A stretch of 64,000 nucleotides of DNA from Desulfosporosinus sp. HMP52 (GCF_000765145.1 NZ_JMGA01000039.1:82701-146700), one strand, 5' to 3'; positions 1 to 8,896 are shown, numbered from the stretch's first letter. Made by a program: numbers and translations. The notes: generated by a model from the letters alone, not told the origin.

Positions 1-497
1 TTAGCCATTCTCCTAGTCAATTCCGGAAAGCGAATATCATAGCAAATTTCCAGGCCGAACTTGCCCCAAGGAGTTTCAAACAGAGTTACAGAGTCTCCCG
101 GAGAAAGAACCTCGGATTCAATAAATTTGATCCCATTTTTGACGCATACATCAAATAGATGTGTTTTGCGATGCTTGGCAATAATCTCTCCTTGGGGATT
201 AAAGACGATGCTTGTATTATAGAGAAGTTCGTCAACAAGTTCAGGAATGGAACCCCCAATAAGAAAAAGACCATAGGAGCGCGCCAATTTTGAGAGAGCC
301 TTTGTTGTTTCCCCCGAGGGAATGACTTCCGCATAGTCACGGAAACAATGTATGTCATATGGACAATTAAACATTTCAGGCAAAACTGCAAGCTGGGCCC
401 CGGCAGCAGAAGCCTCTTCAAGCATTATAGCGGCTTGTTTTAGATTGTCTTGTTTATTGGGGTTAACGGGAAGTTGACATAAAGCGATCTTTAACAA
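1..497 (-). CDS. Carbon-nitrogen hydrolase (nitrilase/omega-amidase family), 3' end outside window
   Basis: Reading on the minus strand from a TTG at 497 gives MLKIALCQLPV and continues without a stop to the window edge, about 165 codons. The nitrilase-superfamily catalytic Glu (LPEMF), Lys (KHRKTHLFDV) and Cys (EICYDIRFPE) are all visible. The layout and the KTHLFDV and CYDIRFPE blocks resemble Nit2/omega-amidases, which hydrolyse alpha-ketoglutaramate or other small amides in the cytoplasm; the substrate here is inferred only. GGAGG lies 11 bases before the TTG and no in-frame ATG precedes the conserved N-terminus. The frame is intact as far as visible and is cut only by the window boundary. 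Confidence 0.85.
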   Translation of the reverse strand, partial: MLKIALCQLPVNPNKQDNLKQAAIMLEEASAAGAQLAVLPEMFNCPYDIHCFRDYAEVIPSGETTKALSKLARSYGLFLIGGSIPELVDELLYNTSIVFNPQGEIIAKHRKTHLFDVCVKNGIKFIESEVLSPGDSVTLFETPWGKFGLEICYDIRFPELTRRMA

Positions 498-656
498 TTT
501 TTTGTAAGCCTCCTTAGTCTTTGGTTCAAGACGAAGCATCTACCCATATGACGTTTGTATATGAGTATTATAAACTCTATGACTTAAAAAAATTATAGAG
601 AATGAAAACTTAAATTAATGCAATACTAAACATTAAAAATAAGGAGGGTTATGACA

Positions 657-884
657 ATGAAAAATGTCACTATGTTTTCGAACAATACCTGACCCTATTG
701 TTCAGTAGCGAAGAAGTTTCTGTCGCAAAACAATATTCCCTTTGAAGAGAAGAATATCAGTAATGATGAAGCAGCTTTGTTAGAGTTGCAGAAGCGGAAC
801 ATCAATAGTGTCCCTACTTTCTTAGTAGGGGAAGAAGTTGTTGTGGGCTTCAATAAGGACAAGATTCTCGCTCTTGTACATTAA
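657..884 (+). CDS. Selenocysteine-containing glutaredoxin/NrdH-like protein (UGA read as Sec at codon 12)
   Basis: From ATG 657 (AAGGAGGG at 641-648, 8 bases upstream) the frame reads MKNVTMFSNNT, then TGA at 690-692, then PYCSVAKKFLSQNN and on to TAA at 882-884, 75 residues in all. With Sec at the UGA the active site is T-U-P-Y-C, exactly where glutaredoxins carry TCPYC. The rest fits the fold: an SVPTF cis-Pro segment and a GF near the end. A hairpin at 708-726 (GCGA/TCGC plus AGA/TCT, loop AGTT) lies about 25 bases after the UGA, within the usual spacing of bacterial SECIS elements, and has a G in the loop. The conserved coding after the UGA argues against a pseudogene. Gene callers that treat UGA as a stop would miss it. 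It probably serves as a thiol/selenol-disulfide reductant. Confidence 0.85.
708..726 (+). promoter_or_regulatory. Putative bacterial SECIS hairpin of the selenocysteine glutaredoxin
   Basis: GCGA (708-711) pairs with TCGC (723-726) and AGA (712-714) with TCT (719-721). The loop is AGTT and one G (722) is bulged. It starts 15 bases after the UGA at 690-692 and lies inside the coding frame, as bacterial SECIS elements do. A smaller hairpin, CTATT/AGTAG at 695-708, is a weaker alternative and too close to the UGA. Confidence 0.55.
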
Positions 885-896
885 GTTGAATACAGA

Positions 897-927
897 AAGA
901 AGCCGCTGGGTTGCCCAGCGGCTTCTT
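897..927. terminator. Bidirectional intrinsic terminator
   Basis: A perfect 14-bp stem (897-910 with 914-927) closes a TTG loop. It sits between the convergent ends of the plus-strand glutaredoxin and the minus-strand aminotransferase, with A/T-rich ends on both sides. Confidence 0.85.
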
Positions 928-943
928 ATGATATAAGAGTTTA

Positions 944-2119
944 CTAGCGGATTTTACCTAAAGAAGTTTCGATGCGCTCCAAAGCTTTTTCAATGTTAGC
1001 TACAGAATTTGCGTAGGAAAAACGCAGATACCCCTCACCATAGGAACCAAAGGCAGTACCGCCTAGACAAGCGACCCCCCCATCATTTAAGAGGTAATCA
1101 GCTATTTCCTTTGTATCTTTTCCGAAGGATTTGAGATTTGGGAATACATAGAAGGAACCTTCGGGTAGAAGACAGCTTACTCCAGAAATAGAGTTTAAAC
1201 CATTTACCATGATATCACGGCGTTTCTTAAACTCCGCTACCATTTTTTCAACCTCACCTTGGGGCCCTGTGAGTGCCTCTTTACCGGCCATTTGAGTGAA
1301 AGCAGAAGTGCAAGAGTTAGAATTAACCATCAGTTGAGCAATTCGAGCGGCTATTTCGGGGTGCATAACCCCATAACCTAATCGCCACCCGGTCATGGCG
1401 TAGGTTTTAGAGAACCCGTCCAATATAATGGTCCAGTCCTTCATACCAGGTAAAGATGCTATTGAAAGCAGAGGAGTATCAGCATACACGATTCGATCGT
1501 AAATTTCATCGGCCAGAACGAGGATATCTTTTCCTCTTACTAAATCGGCGATTGCTTTAATATCATCACTGGTGAGAACTCCACCGGTAGGGTTTCCGGG
1601 AGAATTTATGATGAGCATTTTTGTCTTGGGGGTAATTAATTGGGCTAGCTCATTAACATCTAATCTAAATTGATTTTCTTCACGCAAAGGGATAGGGACC
1701 GGTGTTCCACCGACAAAGCGAATAACGGATTCATAGATGGGAAAGCCGGGATTGGGATAAATAACTTCATCTCCGGGGTTAACCGTTGCCATAATAGAGA
1801 AAAACATAATTGGTTTTCCACCGGGTACGATTACTACATCTTCAGCAGACGCATCAACTTTTTTTTGCTTCTTGATATATTGGGCAATTGTTTCTCTGAC
1901 TTCAGGTATGCCGGGAGCAGGTGTATAGTGAGTATATCCACTGGTAAGGGCCTGGCAGGCGGCATCAATAATATTCTGTGGAGTATCAAAATCCGGTTCG
2001 CCAATTTCCAGATGAACCACGTCTTTGCCCTGGGCTTCTAATTTTTTGGCTTTTGCCAAAACCTCGAAAGCAGTTTCTGTACCCAGTAAAGACATTCTAT
2101 CTGCAAATACATTTTTCAT
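944..2119 (-). CDS. Class I/II PLP-dependent aminotransferase
   Basis: A 391-residue fold-type I aminotransferase of the aspartate/aromatic/alanine group. Visible motifs are the substrate-binding GEPDF near residue 40, the conserved NSPGNPTG, ADEIYDRI and the Schiff-base lysine in DGFSKTYAMTGWRLGY (about residue 238). The ATG at 2119 is preferred to the in-frame GTG at 2128, because the GTG is itself part of the AGAGGTG ribosome-binding site. The gene lies 42 bases downstream of a 2-hydroxyacid dehydrogenase on the same strand, so the two are probably co-transcribed. A serine/hydroxypyruvate or amino-acid/hydroxyacid interconversion is a reasonable inference, but the amino donor cannot be told from sequence. 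Confidence 0.9.
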   Translation of the reverse strand: MKNVFADRMSLLGTETAFEVLAKAKKLEAQGKDVVHLEIGEPDFDTPQNIIDAACQALTSGYTHYTPAPGIPEVRETIAQYIKKQKKVDASAEDVVIVPGGKPIMFFSIMATVNPGDEVIYPNPGFPIYESVIRFVGGTPVPIPLREENQFRLDVNELAQLITPKTKMLIINSPGNPTGGVLTSDDIKAIADLVRGKDILVLADEIYDRIVYADTPLLSIASLPGMKDWTIILDGFSKTYAMTGWRLGYGVMHPEIAARIAQLMVNSNSCTSAFTQMAGKEALTGPQGEVEKMVAEFKKRRDIMVNGLNSISGVSCLLPEGSFYVFPNLKSFGKDTKEIADYLLNDGGVACLGGTAFGSYGEGYLRFSYANSVANIEKALERIETSLGKIR

Positions 2120-2161
2120 TTCAAACACCTCTTTCGCGTAAGTTTTATTTTAGTTCCTTTA

Positions 2162-3142
2162 CTAATTCTTCTTAAATACTTCGGGATTTAAACAAGTCGG
2201 TGGAAGTTCTCCTCTCATCGCCGCTAAGATGTTAGTTACAGCAATAATACCCATCTTTGTTCGGGTTTCAAAAGTAGCACTGGCGATATGGGGGCATACT
2301 ATAGCATTGTCCAGTTCCAAGAGACCTGGAGCAAATTCCGGCTCGAACTCATAGACATCAAGTCCCGCGCCCCATATTTCACCAGTTTGCAGAGCTTTGA
2401 CCAGTGCTGCCTCATGCACTACGGGGCCGCGGGAGGTATTAATCAGAATTGCAGTATTCTTCATAAGTTTAAACTCTCGTTCGCCTAACAAATGATGGGT
2501 CTCGGGGAGAAGTGGAGTGTGAACTGAAACAAAATCGGATTCTTGGAGAAGAGTCTCCAGACTAACGTATTGACCGTCTGTTTCTTTTTCGAATTCAGGA
2601 TTAGCCGCAACATCAGAATAGAGTACTTTCATATCAAAGGCCTTTGCTCTTTTGGCGAATGACAATCCGATTCTTCCGGCACCAATGACACCAACTGTTT
2701 TGTTCATTACTTGCTGCCCTAGAAAAAGCATCGGTCCCCAGCCTTCATATTTCCCCATTCTCGAGTATTTATCAGATTCAACGACTCTTCGTGCTGTAGA
2801 GAATAATAACGCCCAGGCCATCTCTGCTGTAGTATCAGTAAGCACTCCAGGAGTATTAGAGACCATAATCCCTCGTTCGGTAGCGGCGGGAATATCTATG
2901 TTATTGAAGCCTACCGCATAATTGGCAAAGATCTTAGCTCCCTTAGCTGCATCCATAACTTCAGCATCTATCGGATCAGTAAGTAAACTTAAAACAGCAT
3001 CTCTGCCCTTAACCTTTTCTAACAGAACGGACTTTTCAAGAACCTTGCCAGTACGATTGACTTCCATGTCGCAAAATTCTTCTAGCATGTCAAGTGCCGG
3101 TTTGGGTATTTCATTCGTAACATAAACATTCCACCTACTCAT
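2162..3142 (-). CDS. D-2-hydroxyacid dehydrogenase (glycerate/glyoxylate/hydroxypyruvate reductase type)
   Basis: 326 residues, full length for the D-isomer-specific 2-hydroxyacid dehydrogenase family. The NAD(P)-binding GAGRIG lies near residue 155. The catalytic Arg (NTSRGPVV), Glu (DVYEFEP) and His (PHIASAT) follow in the usual order, and NYAVGFNNID matches glyoxylate/glycerate dehydrogenases such as GyaR. It reduces 2-oxoacids with NAD(P)H in the cytoplasm. GGAGGTTACAC precedes the ATG. It is first of a two-gene unit with the aminotransferase downstream. Confidence 0.9.
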   Translation of the reverse strand: MSRWNVYVTNEIPKPALDMLEEFCDMEVNRTGKVLEKSVLLEKVKGRDAVLSLLTDPIDAEVMDAAKGAKIFANYAVGFNNIDIPAATERGIMVSNTPGVLTDTTAEMAWALLFSTARRVVESDKYSRMGKYEGWGPMLFLGQQVMNKTVGVIGAGRIGLSFAKRAKAFDMKVLYSDVAANPEFEKETDGQYVSLETLLQESDFVSVHTPLLPETHHLLGEREFKLMKNTAILINTSRGPVVHEAALVKALQTGEIWGAGLDVYEFEPEFAPGLLELDNAIVCPHIASATFETRTKMGIIAVTNILAAMRGELPPTCLNPEVFKKN

Positions 3143-3518
3143 GTGTAACCTCCAATAGTTTAATTTAGTAGATTCTATACGAGTAGTAATCCCAAATGCA
3201 AGCGGTATTATGAGTTTATCCCTAAATATATCCTCGTTATTTAAATGTCATATATCAACATTACTTAAGAGTAGTTGATTTGCATGCAGTTTTTAATTTA
3301 AATACAAAGAAAAATCTCATAGTAAATGGTAATCAAATAAATGATTAGAAGTTATCTTAAAATAATGTATAATTATTGTACTGTGCATTTTGAGTAGAGA
3401 GATACTTGGTTACAGCGGCTCAAAGAACTAAGATATCAATACTAGCAAAACCTTGAGAGTGAAAAAAAGTTAAGAGTCAGAAGAAAAAGTTATAGGGTTA
3501 AGAAACAAGGAGAGCGGC
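3143..3518. other. Intergenic region with divergent promoters
   Basis: 376 bases between divergent genes. On the plus strand TTAGAA (3345-3350) and a perfect TATAAT (3368-3373), 17 bases apart, make a plausible sigma-A promoter for the phosphoesterase, with a leader of about 140 bases. I see no convincing riboswitch or small gene in it. The part next to 3143 is A/T-rich and probably holds the promoter of the dehydrogenase/aminotransferase pair. Confidence 0.5.
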
Positions 3519-4244
3519 ATGGAGAGAATCGCGATTATATCAGATATTCATGGCAATTTGCCTGCTTTAGAGGCTGTATTGAAAGATATTGAATCGAAGA
3601 GTATTCGGCGAATTTTTTGCTTGGGGGATATAGCGGGAAAAGGGCCTAGTCCTACTGAAACAGTCGATCTAATTAAAGCACGGACTGAAATAGTTATTAA
3701 AGGGAATTGGGACTGCTATCTATCAGAACAAAGCGGGTCGCCAGTACTTAAGTGGCATCAGGATAGATTAGGTATCGAGAGGCTGGATTATTTAAGGAGT
3801 CTTCCAATCTATAAAGAGTTTTATATTAGCGGTAAATTATTAAGACTATGCCATGCGTCTCCCAATGATTTATTCCATAGAGTTTACCTTACATCGGAAA
3901 TAAATAAGCGACTAAAACTGTTTGAGGCTACTCCAACCCTTAACGTTGAAGCAGATATTGTTGGATATGGTGATATACATAGTGCCCACATTGATAATTT
4001 CTCTGGAAAGACAATTTTCAATGTGGGAAGTGTCGGCAATCCACTTGACATAACCCAAGCTTCTTATGGAATAATTGAAGGGAACCTAGGGAATAGAGAT
4101 GAAGGATCATTAGCGATATCTCTTGTAAGGGTACCCTATAATGTTGAACTATCCGTTGCGCTGGCGGAATTAACCGACATGCCAGAGAAGCAAGAGTATA
4201 TCGACGAATTAAGAACGGGAATCTACAGAGGGCTAAAATCCTAA
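3519..4244 (+). CDS. Calcineurin-like metallophosphoesterase (YfcE/MJ0936-like)
   Basis: 241 residues with the dinuclear-metal motifs in order: SDIHGN at the N-terminus, LGDIAGKGP, KGNWD, then a CHASP-type histidine and YGDIHSA. These define the compact phosphodiesterase group (YfcE, MJ0936) that hydrolyses small phosphodiesters or nucleotides. The natural substrate is unknown. AAGGAGAG precedes ATG. The stop is one base from the end of a convergent small gene, so the two transcripts must overlap or end back to back. Confidence 0.85.
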   Translation: MERIAIISDIHGNLPALEAVLKDIESKSIRRIFCLGDIAGKGPSPTETVDLIKARTEIVIKGNWDCYLSEQSGSPVLKWHQDRLGIERLDYLRSLPIYKEFYISGKLLRLCHASPNDLFHRVYLTSEINKRLKLFEATPTLNVEADIVGYGDIHSAHIDNFSGKTIFNVGSVGNPLDITQASYGIIEGNLGNRDEGSLAISLVRVPYNVELSVALAELTDMPEKQEYIDELRTGIYRGLKS

Positions 4245-4245
4245 G

Positions 4246-4407
4246 TTAAAGGTCAGAAGGTGAATTTGGATGGAGAGTCGTCCATTGACAGGCGTGTTGA
4301 AAAGCTTGTTCTTTTTCCGCAAGCAGCTTTGAATGCGTATCAGAGTCCAGTGGATCAATACATTCTTGATAGAGGTCTAAAGCAATAAATTTGTAATCAG
4401 TTGACAT
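4246..4407 (-). CDS. Small hypothetical protein, 53 aa
   Basis: ATG at 4407 follows GGAAGGGATG at good spacing, which favours it over an upstream in-frame ATG at 4428. The product, starting MSTDYKFIALDLYQE, is acidic, has one Cys near the N-terminus and one mid-protein, and has no membrane segment or recognisable domain. The N-terminal FIALDLYQECID is faintly like the start of a HAD-type Asp motif, but the protein is far too short to be one. It is kept as a gene because of the ribosome-binding site and protein-like composition. Confidence 0.45.
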   Translation of the reverse strand: MSTDYKFIALDLYQECIDPLDSDTHSKLLAEKEQAFQHACQWTTLHPNSPSDL

Positions 4408-4639
4408 TTTTTCATCCCTTCCATTCAAAAAATTTGTTTAATTAGTGGGTTATTTTTAACGTGCGTAAGTTGCCTAAAAATTATACTTTGCCTTCTTATA
4501 ACGATATCCTTTTAAACGAAACGGATTATAAAGGGCAAACCGGTCAATGTTCTGTATTTTTCTCAAATTCTCTATATAATGGAGTTGATTGTTGCAGGAG
4601 TCCCAATACATACGGATGATTAAAGGGGTCTGATATTTT

Positions 4640-5302
4640 ATGATCGACATTATCATATCCAAGGAATTAAAAGAACTTTGTCCTGATCTCGTCCTTGGAT
4701 GTATCCAAGCAAAAGTAAGTGTTGAAAGTAGTCCGAAGGAACTTTGGGAAGAAATAAACAGTTGCTGTGATGTTCTACAGAGAGAGATACATGTAGAAGA
4801 GTTGGAGGCTTTACCCAGAATAAAGGCGGGTAGGGAAGCCTATAAAAAATTGGGTAAGGCTCCAAGTAGATATAGGTTATCTTCAGAAGCTCTTATAAGA
4901 AGGGTCTTGCAGGGTAAGGGTGTTTATAAGATTAACAACGTTGTGGATATCAATAATCTGATCTCATTAAAATCTACTTTTCCAATTGGTTCATATAATC
5001 TTAATAACTTAAAGAGTCCTATTATCCTAAGAATTGGTCAGAAGGAAGAACAATACAAAGGTATAGGTAAAGAACTAATCAATATATCTAGTCTTCCTGT
5101 CTTAACTGATGCCCTAGGAAGTTTCGGAAGTCCTACCAGTGACTCTGAAAGAGCCATGATCACAAACGATGTCCGTGAAATCCTAATGTGTCTTTTCTCT
5201 TTTAATGGGGAAAAAGATGTGAGAGAATATCTAAAATATTCAGAAGAACTTATCGAAAAATATGCTAAGGGAATAGAAATCAAATCAAAAATTGTTCTAT
5301 AG
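4640..5302 (+). CDS. B3/B4 tRNA-binding-domain protein
   Basis: 220 residues matching the free-standing B3/B4 domain otherwise found in the beta subunit of phenylalanyl-tRNA synthetase. The features are the central LPRIKAGREAYKKLGKAPSRYR block, SSEALIRRVLQGKGVYKINNVVD and the later GSPTSDSERAMIT. Stand-alone members are thought to act in tRNA editing or quality control or as uncharacterised accessory proteins. No catalytic residues can be assigned. AAGGGG lies 11 bases before ATG. A strong hairpin follows the stop at 5320. Confidence 0.8.
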   Translation: MIDIIISKELKELCPDLVLGCIQAKVSVESSPKELWEEINSCCDVLQREIHVEELEALPRIKAGREAYKKLGKAPSRYRLSSEALIRRVLQGKGVYKINNVVDINNLISLKSTFPIGSYNLNNLKSPIILRIGQKEEQYKGIGKELINISSLPVLTDALGSFGSPTSDSERAMITNDVREILMCLFSFNGEKDVREYLKYSEELIEKYAKGIEIKSKIVL

Positions 5303-5319
5303 CGTGAAAAACAGGTTGA

Positions 5320-5359
5320 GGGGGTGGTTCTCTTGTCTAACGACAGAAGAACCGCCCCC
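5320..5359. terminator. Convergent-gene terminator hairpin
   Basis: GGGGGTGGTTCT (5320-5331) pairs with a complementary arm ending in CCCCC at 5355-5359, and the stem is extended inside by TGTC/GACA. It lies between the B3/B4 gene and the end of htrA. There is no strong T-run on the plus side; a T-rich stretch follows on the minus side. Confidence 0.65.
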
Positions 5360-5370
5360 GTGTCAAAGTT

Positions 5371-6573
5371 TTAGGTTGAAGCTAATTCCCCTAGGATGGC
5401 TTCGGTTTGCTTTATTTGCCCATCTCGGATGTAAGTTAAGGTTACTTTGTCGCCTACTTTGTTTTTATAGAGTTCCCGAATCAGATCTGAAGAATTTTGT
5501 ATCTCGGTATCATTGATCTTAGTAATGACATCTCCTTGCTGTATACCGGCCTTAGCCGCCGGGCCGTTGAGAGTCACTGCTGAAATGTAGGCGCCTTGAG
5601 GTTTGTTGTTGGTTTTAGCGTAGGTGTTGTATTGATCATCGGTGCTTACAAGAAGAGCGGGATGTTTGGCAACACCTGAGGCAATTAATTGTTGTATCGT
5701 TGGTAAAGCATCGGAAATTGGAATAGCAAAGCCCATTCCTTCAAATCCGGTTTCGGCATATTTTACGGAGTTAATTCCAATGACTTGGCCTTGATAATTG
5801 ACTAGTGGCCCACCGCTATTACCAGGGTTGATAGCTGCGTCTGTTTGAATCAGATTGTAACTGGCTACTCCTTGAAGGTTTAGAGTACGATTAGTGGCAG
5901 AAATAACCCCCGTGGTTACAGACCGAGCAAATTCGTCCCCGCCTGGATTACCAATAGCAACTACTGACTGACCGACCTCAACTTTTGAAGAATCTCCTAG
6001 CTCTACCGCTGTAAGGTTTGTTGTATCCGAAATCTGCAATACTGCAAGATCTGTTCGTGGGTCGGCCCCAATCAATTTTGCATCAAGAGTACGTCCGTCA
6101 CTTAAGCTGACGGTAATTTTTTGGGCACCTTCAACTACGTGATTATTAGTTGCGATATACCCTTTTTTTGCGTCGATTATAAAACCGGAACCGCTTCCAA
6201 CCTCTTGAAGATCTGATTTCCCTGAGAAAGACCGGCCGGTTTGAAAGTTGGCAACCCCCACAACAGCTGGGCCAACATTTTTAGCAATTTGAGCTACCGG
6301 ATAAATAGTTTGATCCGTTGTATAATTAGCAACCTGGGTAAAGGAAGAATTAGCTGATTCCAATGGTGCGACAGTACTTGTAGGATAGATATAGGGAATT
6401 GCCGCAACAGTAGAAAGGCCTCCGATAACTGCGCTAATTAAACATAAGCTGGCATAAGCCAATACCTTGCCCTGAGCTCTTGGTCGAGAAATGGATTGTG
6501 TAGTGTTTGGGCTGCTAAAAGTGTTAATATTGTTAATATTGTCATCGAGTGTTGAACGAACATCCTCTTCCAT
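5371..6573 (-). CDS. htrA: HtrA/DegP-type serine protease with PDZ domain
   Basis: 400 residues. A cytoplasmic N-terminus of about 36 residues, one membrane anchor (about 37-60), a trypsin-like domain with catalytic His145 (NNHVVEG), Asp175 (DPRTDLAVL) and Ser253 (PGNSGGPL), then one C-terminal PDZ domain (about 305-395) with GPAAKAGIQQGD. This is the standard Gram-positive HtrA layout, acting outside the membrane on misfolded or secreted proteins. A 7-bp inverted repeat lies 24 to 44 bases upstream of the start and may be a control site. Confidence 0.93.
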   Translation of the reverse strand: MEEDVRSTLDDNINNINTFSSPNTTQSISRPRAQGKVLAYASLCLISAVIGGLSTVAAIPYIYPTSTVAPLESANSSFTQVANYTTDQTIYPVAQIAKNVGPAVVGVANFQTGRSFSGKSDLQEVGSGSGFIIDAKKGYIATNNHVVEGAQKITVSLSDGRTLDAKLIGADPRTDLAVLQISDTTNLTAVELGDSSKVEVGQSVVAIGNPGGDEFARSVTTGVISATNRTLNLQGVASYNLIQTDAAINPGNSGGPLVNYQGQVIGINSVKYAETGFEGMGFAIPISDALPTIQQLIASGVAKHPALLVSTDDQYNTYAKTNNKPQGAYISAVTLNGPAAKAGIQQGDVITKINDTEIQNSSDLIRELYKNKVGDKVTLTYIRDGQIKQTEAILGELAST

Positions 6574-6596
6574 TATATTTCCTCCTTTTTATGTTG

Positions 6597-6617
6597 AGTT
6601 GGTTCTTTACACCAACT
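6597..6617. promoter_or_regulatory. Inverted repeat in the htrA leader
   Basis: AGTTGGT (6597-6603) and ACCAACT (6611-6617) form a perfect 7-bp dyad with a 7-base spacer, just upstream of the htrA ribosome-binding site. It could be an operator or a leader hairpin; the sequence alone does not decide. It does not match the CtsR or CIRCE consensus as I know them. Confidence 0.35.
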
Positions 6618-6694
6618 AATTAACTACATTTAAAGGATATCCTAAAAGTGTTAAAGTAAATGGTGCAAAGTGTGAAATATTATAGTTCTTAAAG

Positions 6695-6722
6695 TTGAGA
6701 TTTTGTGAAAATTAGATATTAT
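6695..6722 (+). promoter_or_regulatory. Putative promoter of the molybdopterin oxidoreductase gene
   Basis: TTGAGA (6695-6700), 16 bases, TATTAT (6717-6722). This is the best sigma-A-like pair in the divergent gap and lies 67 bases before the ATG at 6790. Confidence 0.4.
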
Positions 6723-6789
6723 ATGAAGGAACCATTGCTTTTTAGTTCGGATTATACTTCGAAAATGTTCAAAAAAGAGGAAGTGGATT

Positions 6790-8799
6790 ATGAATACTGA
6801 AATGAAGAGGTCAGTGTGCCCATTTGATTGTCCGGATGCCTGTGGGCTTTTAATTGAAGTTATTGACGGCAAAGCCGTAAAGGTAAAGGGTGATCCTGAG
6901 CACCCTTTCACCAAAGGTACTTTGTGCCCTAAGATGAATCATTATGAACGAACGGTACACTCCCCGCAAAGATTAACACAGCCTCTTCTACGCATTGGCG
7001 AAAAAGGAGCGGGAAATTTTAAACCTATTTCCTGGGATGAGGGGATTCAATATATTGTGGACCGGTGGAAGGAGATTATCTCTAACTATGGTGCAGAAGC
7101 TATATTGCCCTACTCATATGCCGGAACAATGGGAGTTGTTCAACGTAATTGCGGGGAGGCCTTTTTTCACAAACTCGGGGCCTCGAGATTAGCACGAACT
7201 ATATGTTCCTCGGCCAAAGGTTATGGCTGGTCTTCCGTTATGGGAAATACCCTGGCGCCACATCCGGATGAAGTGAAGAAAAGCGACTTTATCCTTTTAT
7301 GGGGTACAAATGCTCTGGCCACAAACATCCATCTTCTGCAAAACGTAAAAGAAGCCCAAAAGCGTGGTGCTGCTGTATGGCTCATAGATACTTATGAAAA
7401 TCCTACTGCTAAGATTGTTGATAAAGTTGTTTTGGTCAAACCCGGAAGAGATGGCGCGTTGGCTCTCGGCATAATGCACATTCTGGTACGTGAAGGCTGG
7501 ATAGATTTACCTTTCGTTACCAAGCATGTACAAGGCTTTGAACAATTGCAATCAGAAATCCTACCGGATTATACTCCTGATAAAGTGAGTCAGATTACTG
7601 GAATTGATGTAAAGTTGCTCGAAGAATTGGCATTTCACTATGCTAAAGCCAAGGGGCCTTTTATTGCTTTGGGCTCGGGACTTTGTCGTTATGGGAATGG
7701 CGCAATGACTGTACGAACTATTACCTGTCTTCCTGCCCTAGTCGGTGCTTGGGAAAAGCCCGGAGGAGGGCTGCTGGAAAGCATATCAACGGGTTCAGCC
7801 TTTGTTACAAGCAAAGTAACTCGTGAAGATTTTTTGTCTGAGCAACCCCGAATTGTAAATATGAATCAGCTGGGCCAAGCATTAACAGAACTATCTGAGC
7901 CGCCGATTATGAGCATGTACGTATTCCATTCCAATCCTGCAGTTGTTGCTCCAGATCAAACAAAGATAATCAAAGGGTTATCAAGAGAAGATTTATTTAC
8001 AGTTGTCCACGAACGTTTTATGACAGATACAGCTCGTTATGCTGACATTATCTTACCCGCTACCAGCTCCTTAGAACATTCAGATATTTATAGGGCATAC
8101 GGACATTACGGTATTCAACGAGCGACTGGAATAATTCCCCCCCTTGGAGAGGCTAAGTCGAACTGGGAAGTCTTTCAATTACTTGCTCAAGCAATGGGCT
8201 ATGAAGAGTCTTTCTTTGCTCAAAGCGCAGATGACTTGATTGATCAATTGCTTGATCCTCCCACGCCATGGTTAGCAGGGGTCGATATGGCAAATCTCCA
8301 AGCAGGGCGCCCTGTGGAACTTTCCTTGCCCCAGGACTACAAAACCACCTATCTCACTCCATCGGGCAAGATTGAAATATACAGCCCCGTCGAAACCGAA
8401 CCTTTACCGCGCTATTTTGCCCCTTACGAGGATGACGCCCCTTTCTACCTGATGAGTGCCCCAAGTCTATATTCTTTAAACTCTTCTTTTAACGAACGGC
8501 CTGATTTGCTGCAGAAAAAGGAAGAGGCTTATTTGCAAATGAATCCTAAAGATGCTGAAGACAAGAAGTTGCAAGATGGCCAGAAAGTAATAGCATTTAA
8601 TGATCGTGGCGAGGTAGTGTTTATACTTAAGATAGCAGCGACTGTTCCCCAGGGAGTCTTGGTCACTGAGGGTCTTTTTTCTAAGGAAAAGATGCTGGGA
8701 ACTTATTCGGTCAATGCCCTTACTTCACAACGTCTGACAGATAGAGCTGAGGGAAGTACCCTTTATGATGTTAAAGTGGATGTCCGATTATACTCATAA
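6790..8799 (+). CDS. Molybdopterin oxidoreductase (DMSO reductase family, YoaE-like)
   Basis: 669 residues. The N-terminal [4Fe-4S] motif is CPFDCPDACG followed by GTLCPK near residue 46, then the molybdopterin domain and the C-terminal guanosine-dinucleotide-binding domain. SSAKGYGW sits where the Mo ligand region falls, and no selenocysteine is evident. The N-terminus starts directly at the Fe-S motif, with no Tat signal, so the enzyme is probably cytoplasmic. It resembles B. subtilis YoaE and formate-dehydrogenase-like proteins of unknown substrate. No electron-transfer subunit is adjacent. GAGGAAGTGG precedes ATG. Confidence 0.85.
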   Translation: MNTEMKRSVCPFDCPDACGLLIEVIDGKAVKVKGDPEHPFTKGTLCPKMNHYERTVHSPQRLTQPLLRIGEKGAGNFKPISWDEGIQYIVDRWKEIISNYGAEAILPYSYAGTMGVVQRNCGEAFFHKLGASRLARTICSSAKGYGWSSVMGNTLAPHPDEVKKSDFILLWGTNALATNIHLLQNVKEAQKRGAAVWLIDTYENPTAKIVDKVVLVKPGRDGALALGIMHILVREGWIDLPFVTKHVQGFEQLQSEILPDYTPDKVSQITGIDVKLLEELAFHYAKAKGPFIALGSGLCRYGNGAMTVRTITCLPALVGAWEKPGGGLLESISTGSAFVTSKVTREDFLSEQPRIVNMNQLGQALTELSEPPIMSMYVFHSNPAVVAPDQTKIIKGLSREDLFTVVHERFMTDTARYADIILPATSSLEHSDIYRAYGHYGIQRATGIIPPLGEAKSNWEVFQLLAQAMGYEESFFAQSADDLIDQLLDPPTPWLAGVDMANLQAGRPVELSLPQDYKTTYLTPSGKIEIYSPVETEPLPRYFAPYEDDAPFYLMSAPSLYSLNSSFNERPDLLQKKEEAYLQMNPKDAEDKKLQDGQKVIAFNDRGEVVFILKIAATVPQGVLVTEGLFSKEKMLGTYSVNALTSQRLTDRAEGSTLYDVKVDVRLYS

Positions 8800-8896
8800 G
8801 CTAATTTTTAGGTGCATTTATGAATTTATAGGCGCGAGCATCATTCTCTAAACATAAATTAACAGGAAGGATCGCTATGTTTAGAGGAGGATTTAT

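Noticed and set aside
651..692. A 13-codon peptide ending at the TGA at 690-692
   Set aside because: Read as a stop it yields no sensible protein; the conserved glutaredoxin sequence continues in the same frame past the UGA, so recoding is the better explanation.
4474..4662. A 62-codon minus-strand open frame
   Set aside because: No ribosome-binding site, A/T-rich composition, and it overlaps the start of the B3/B4 gene.
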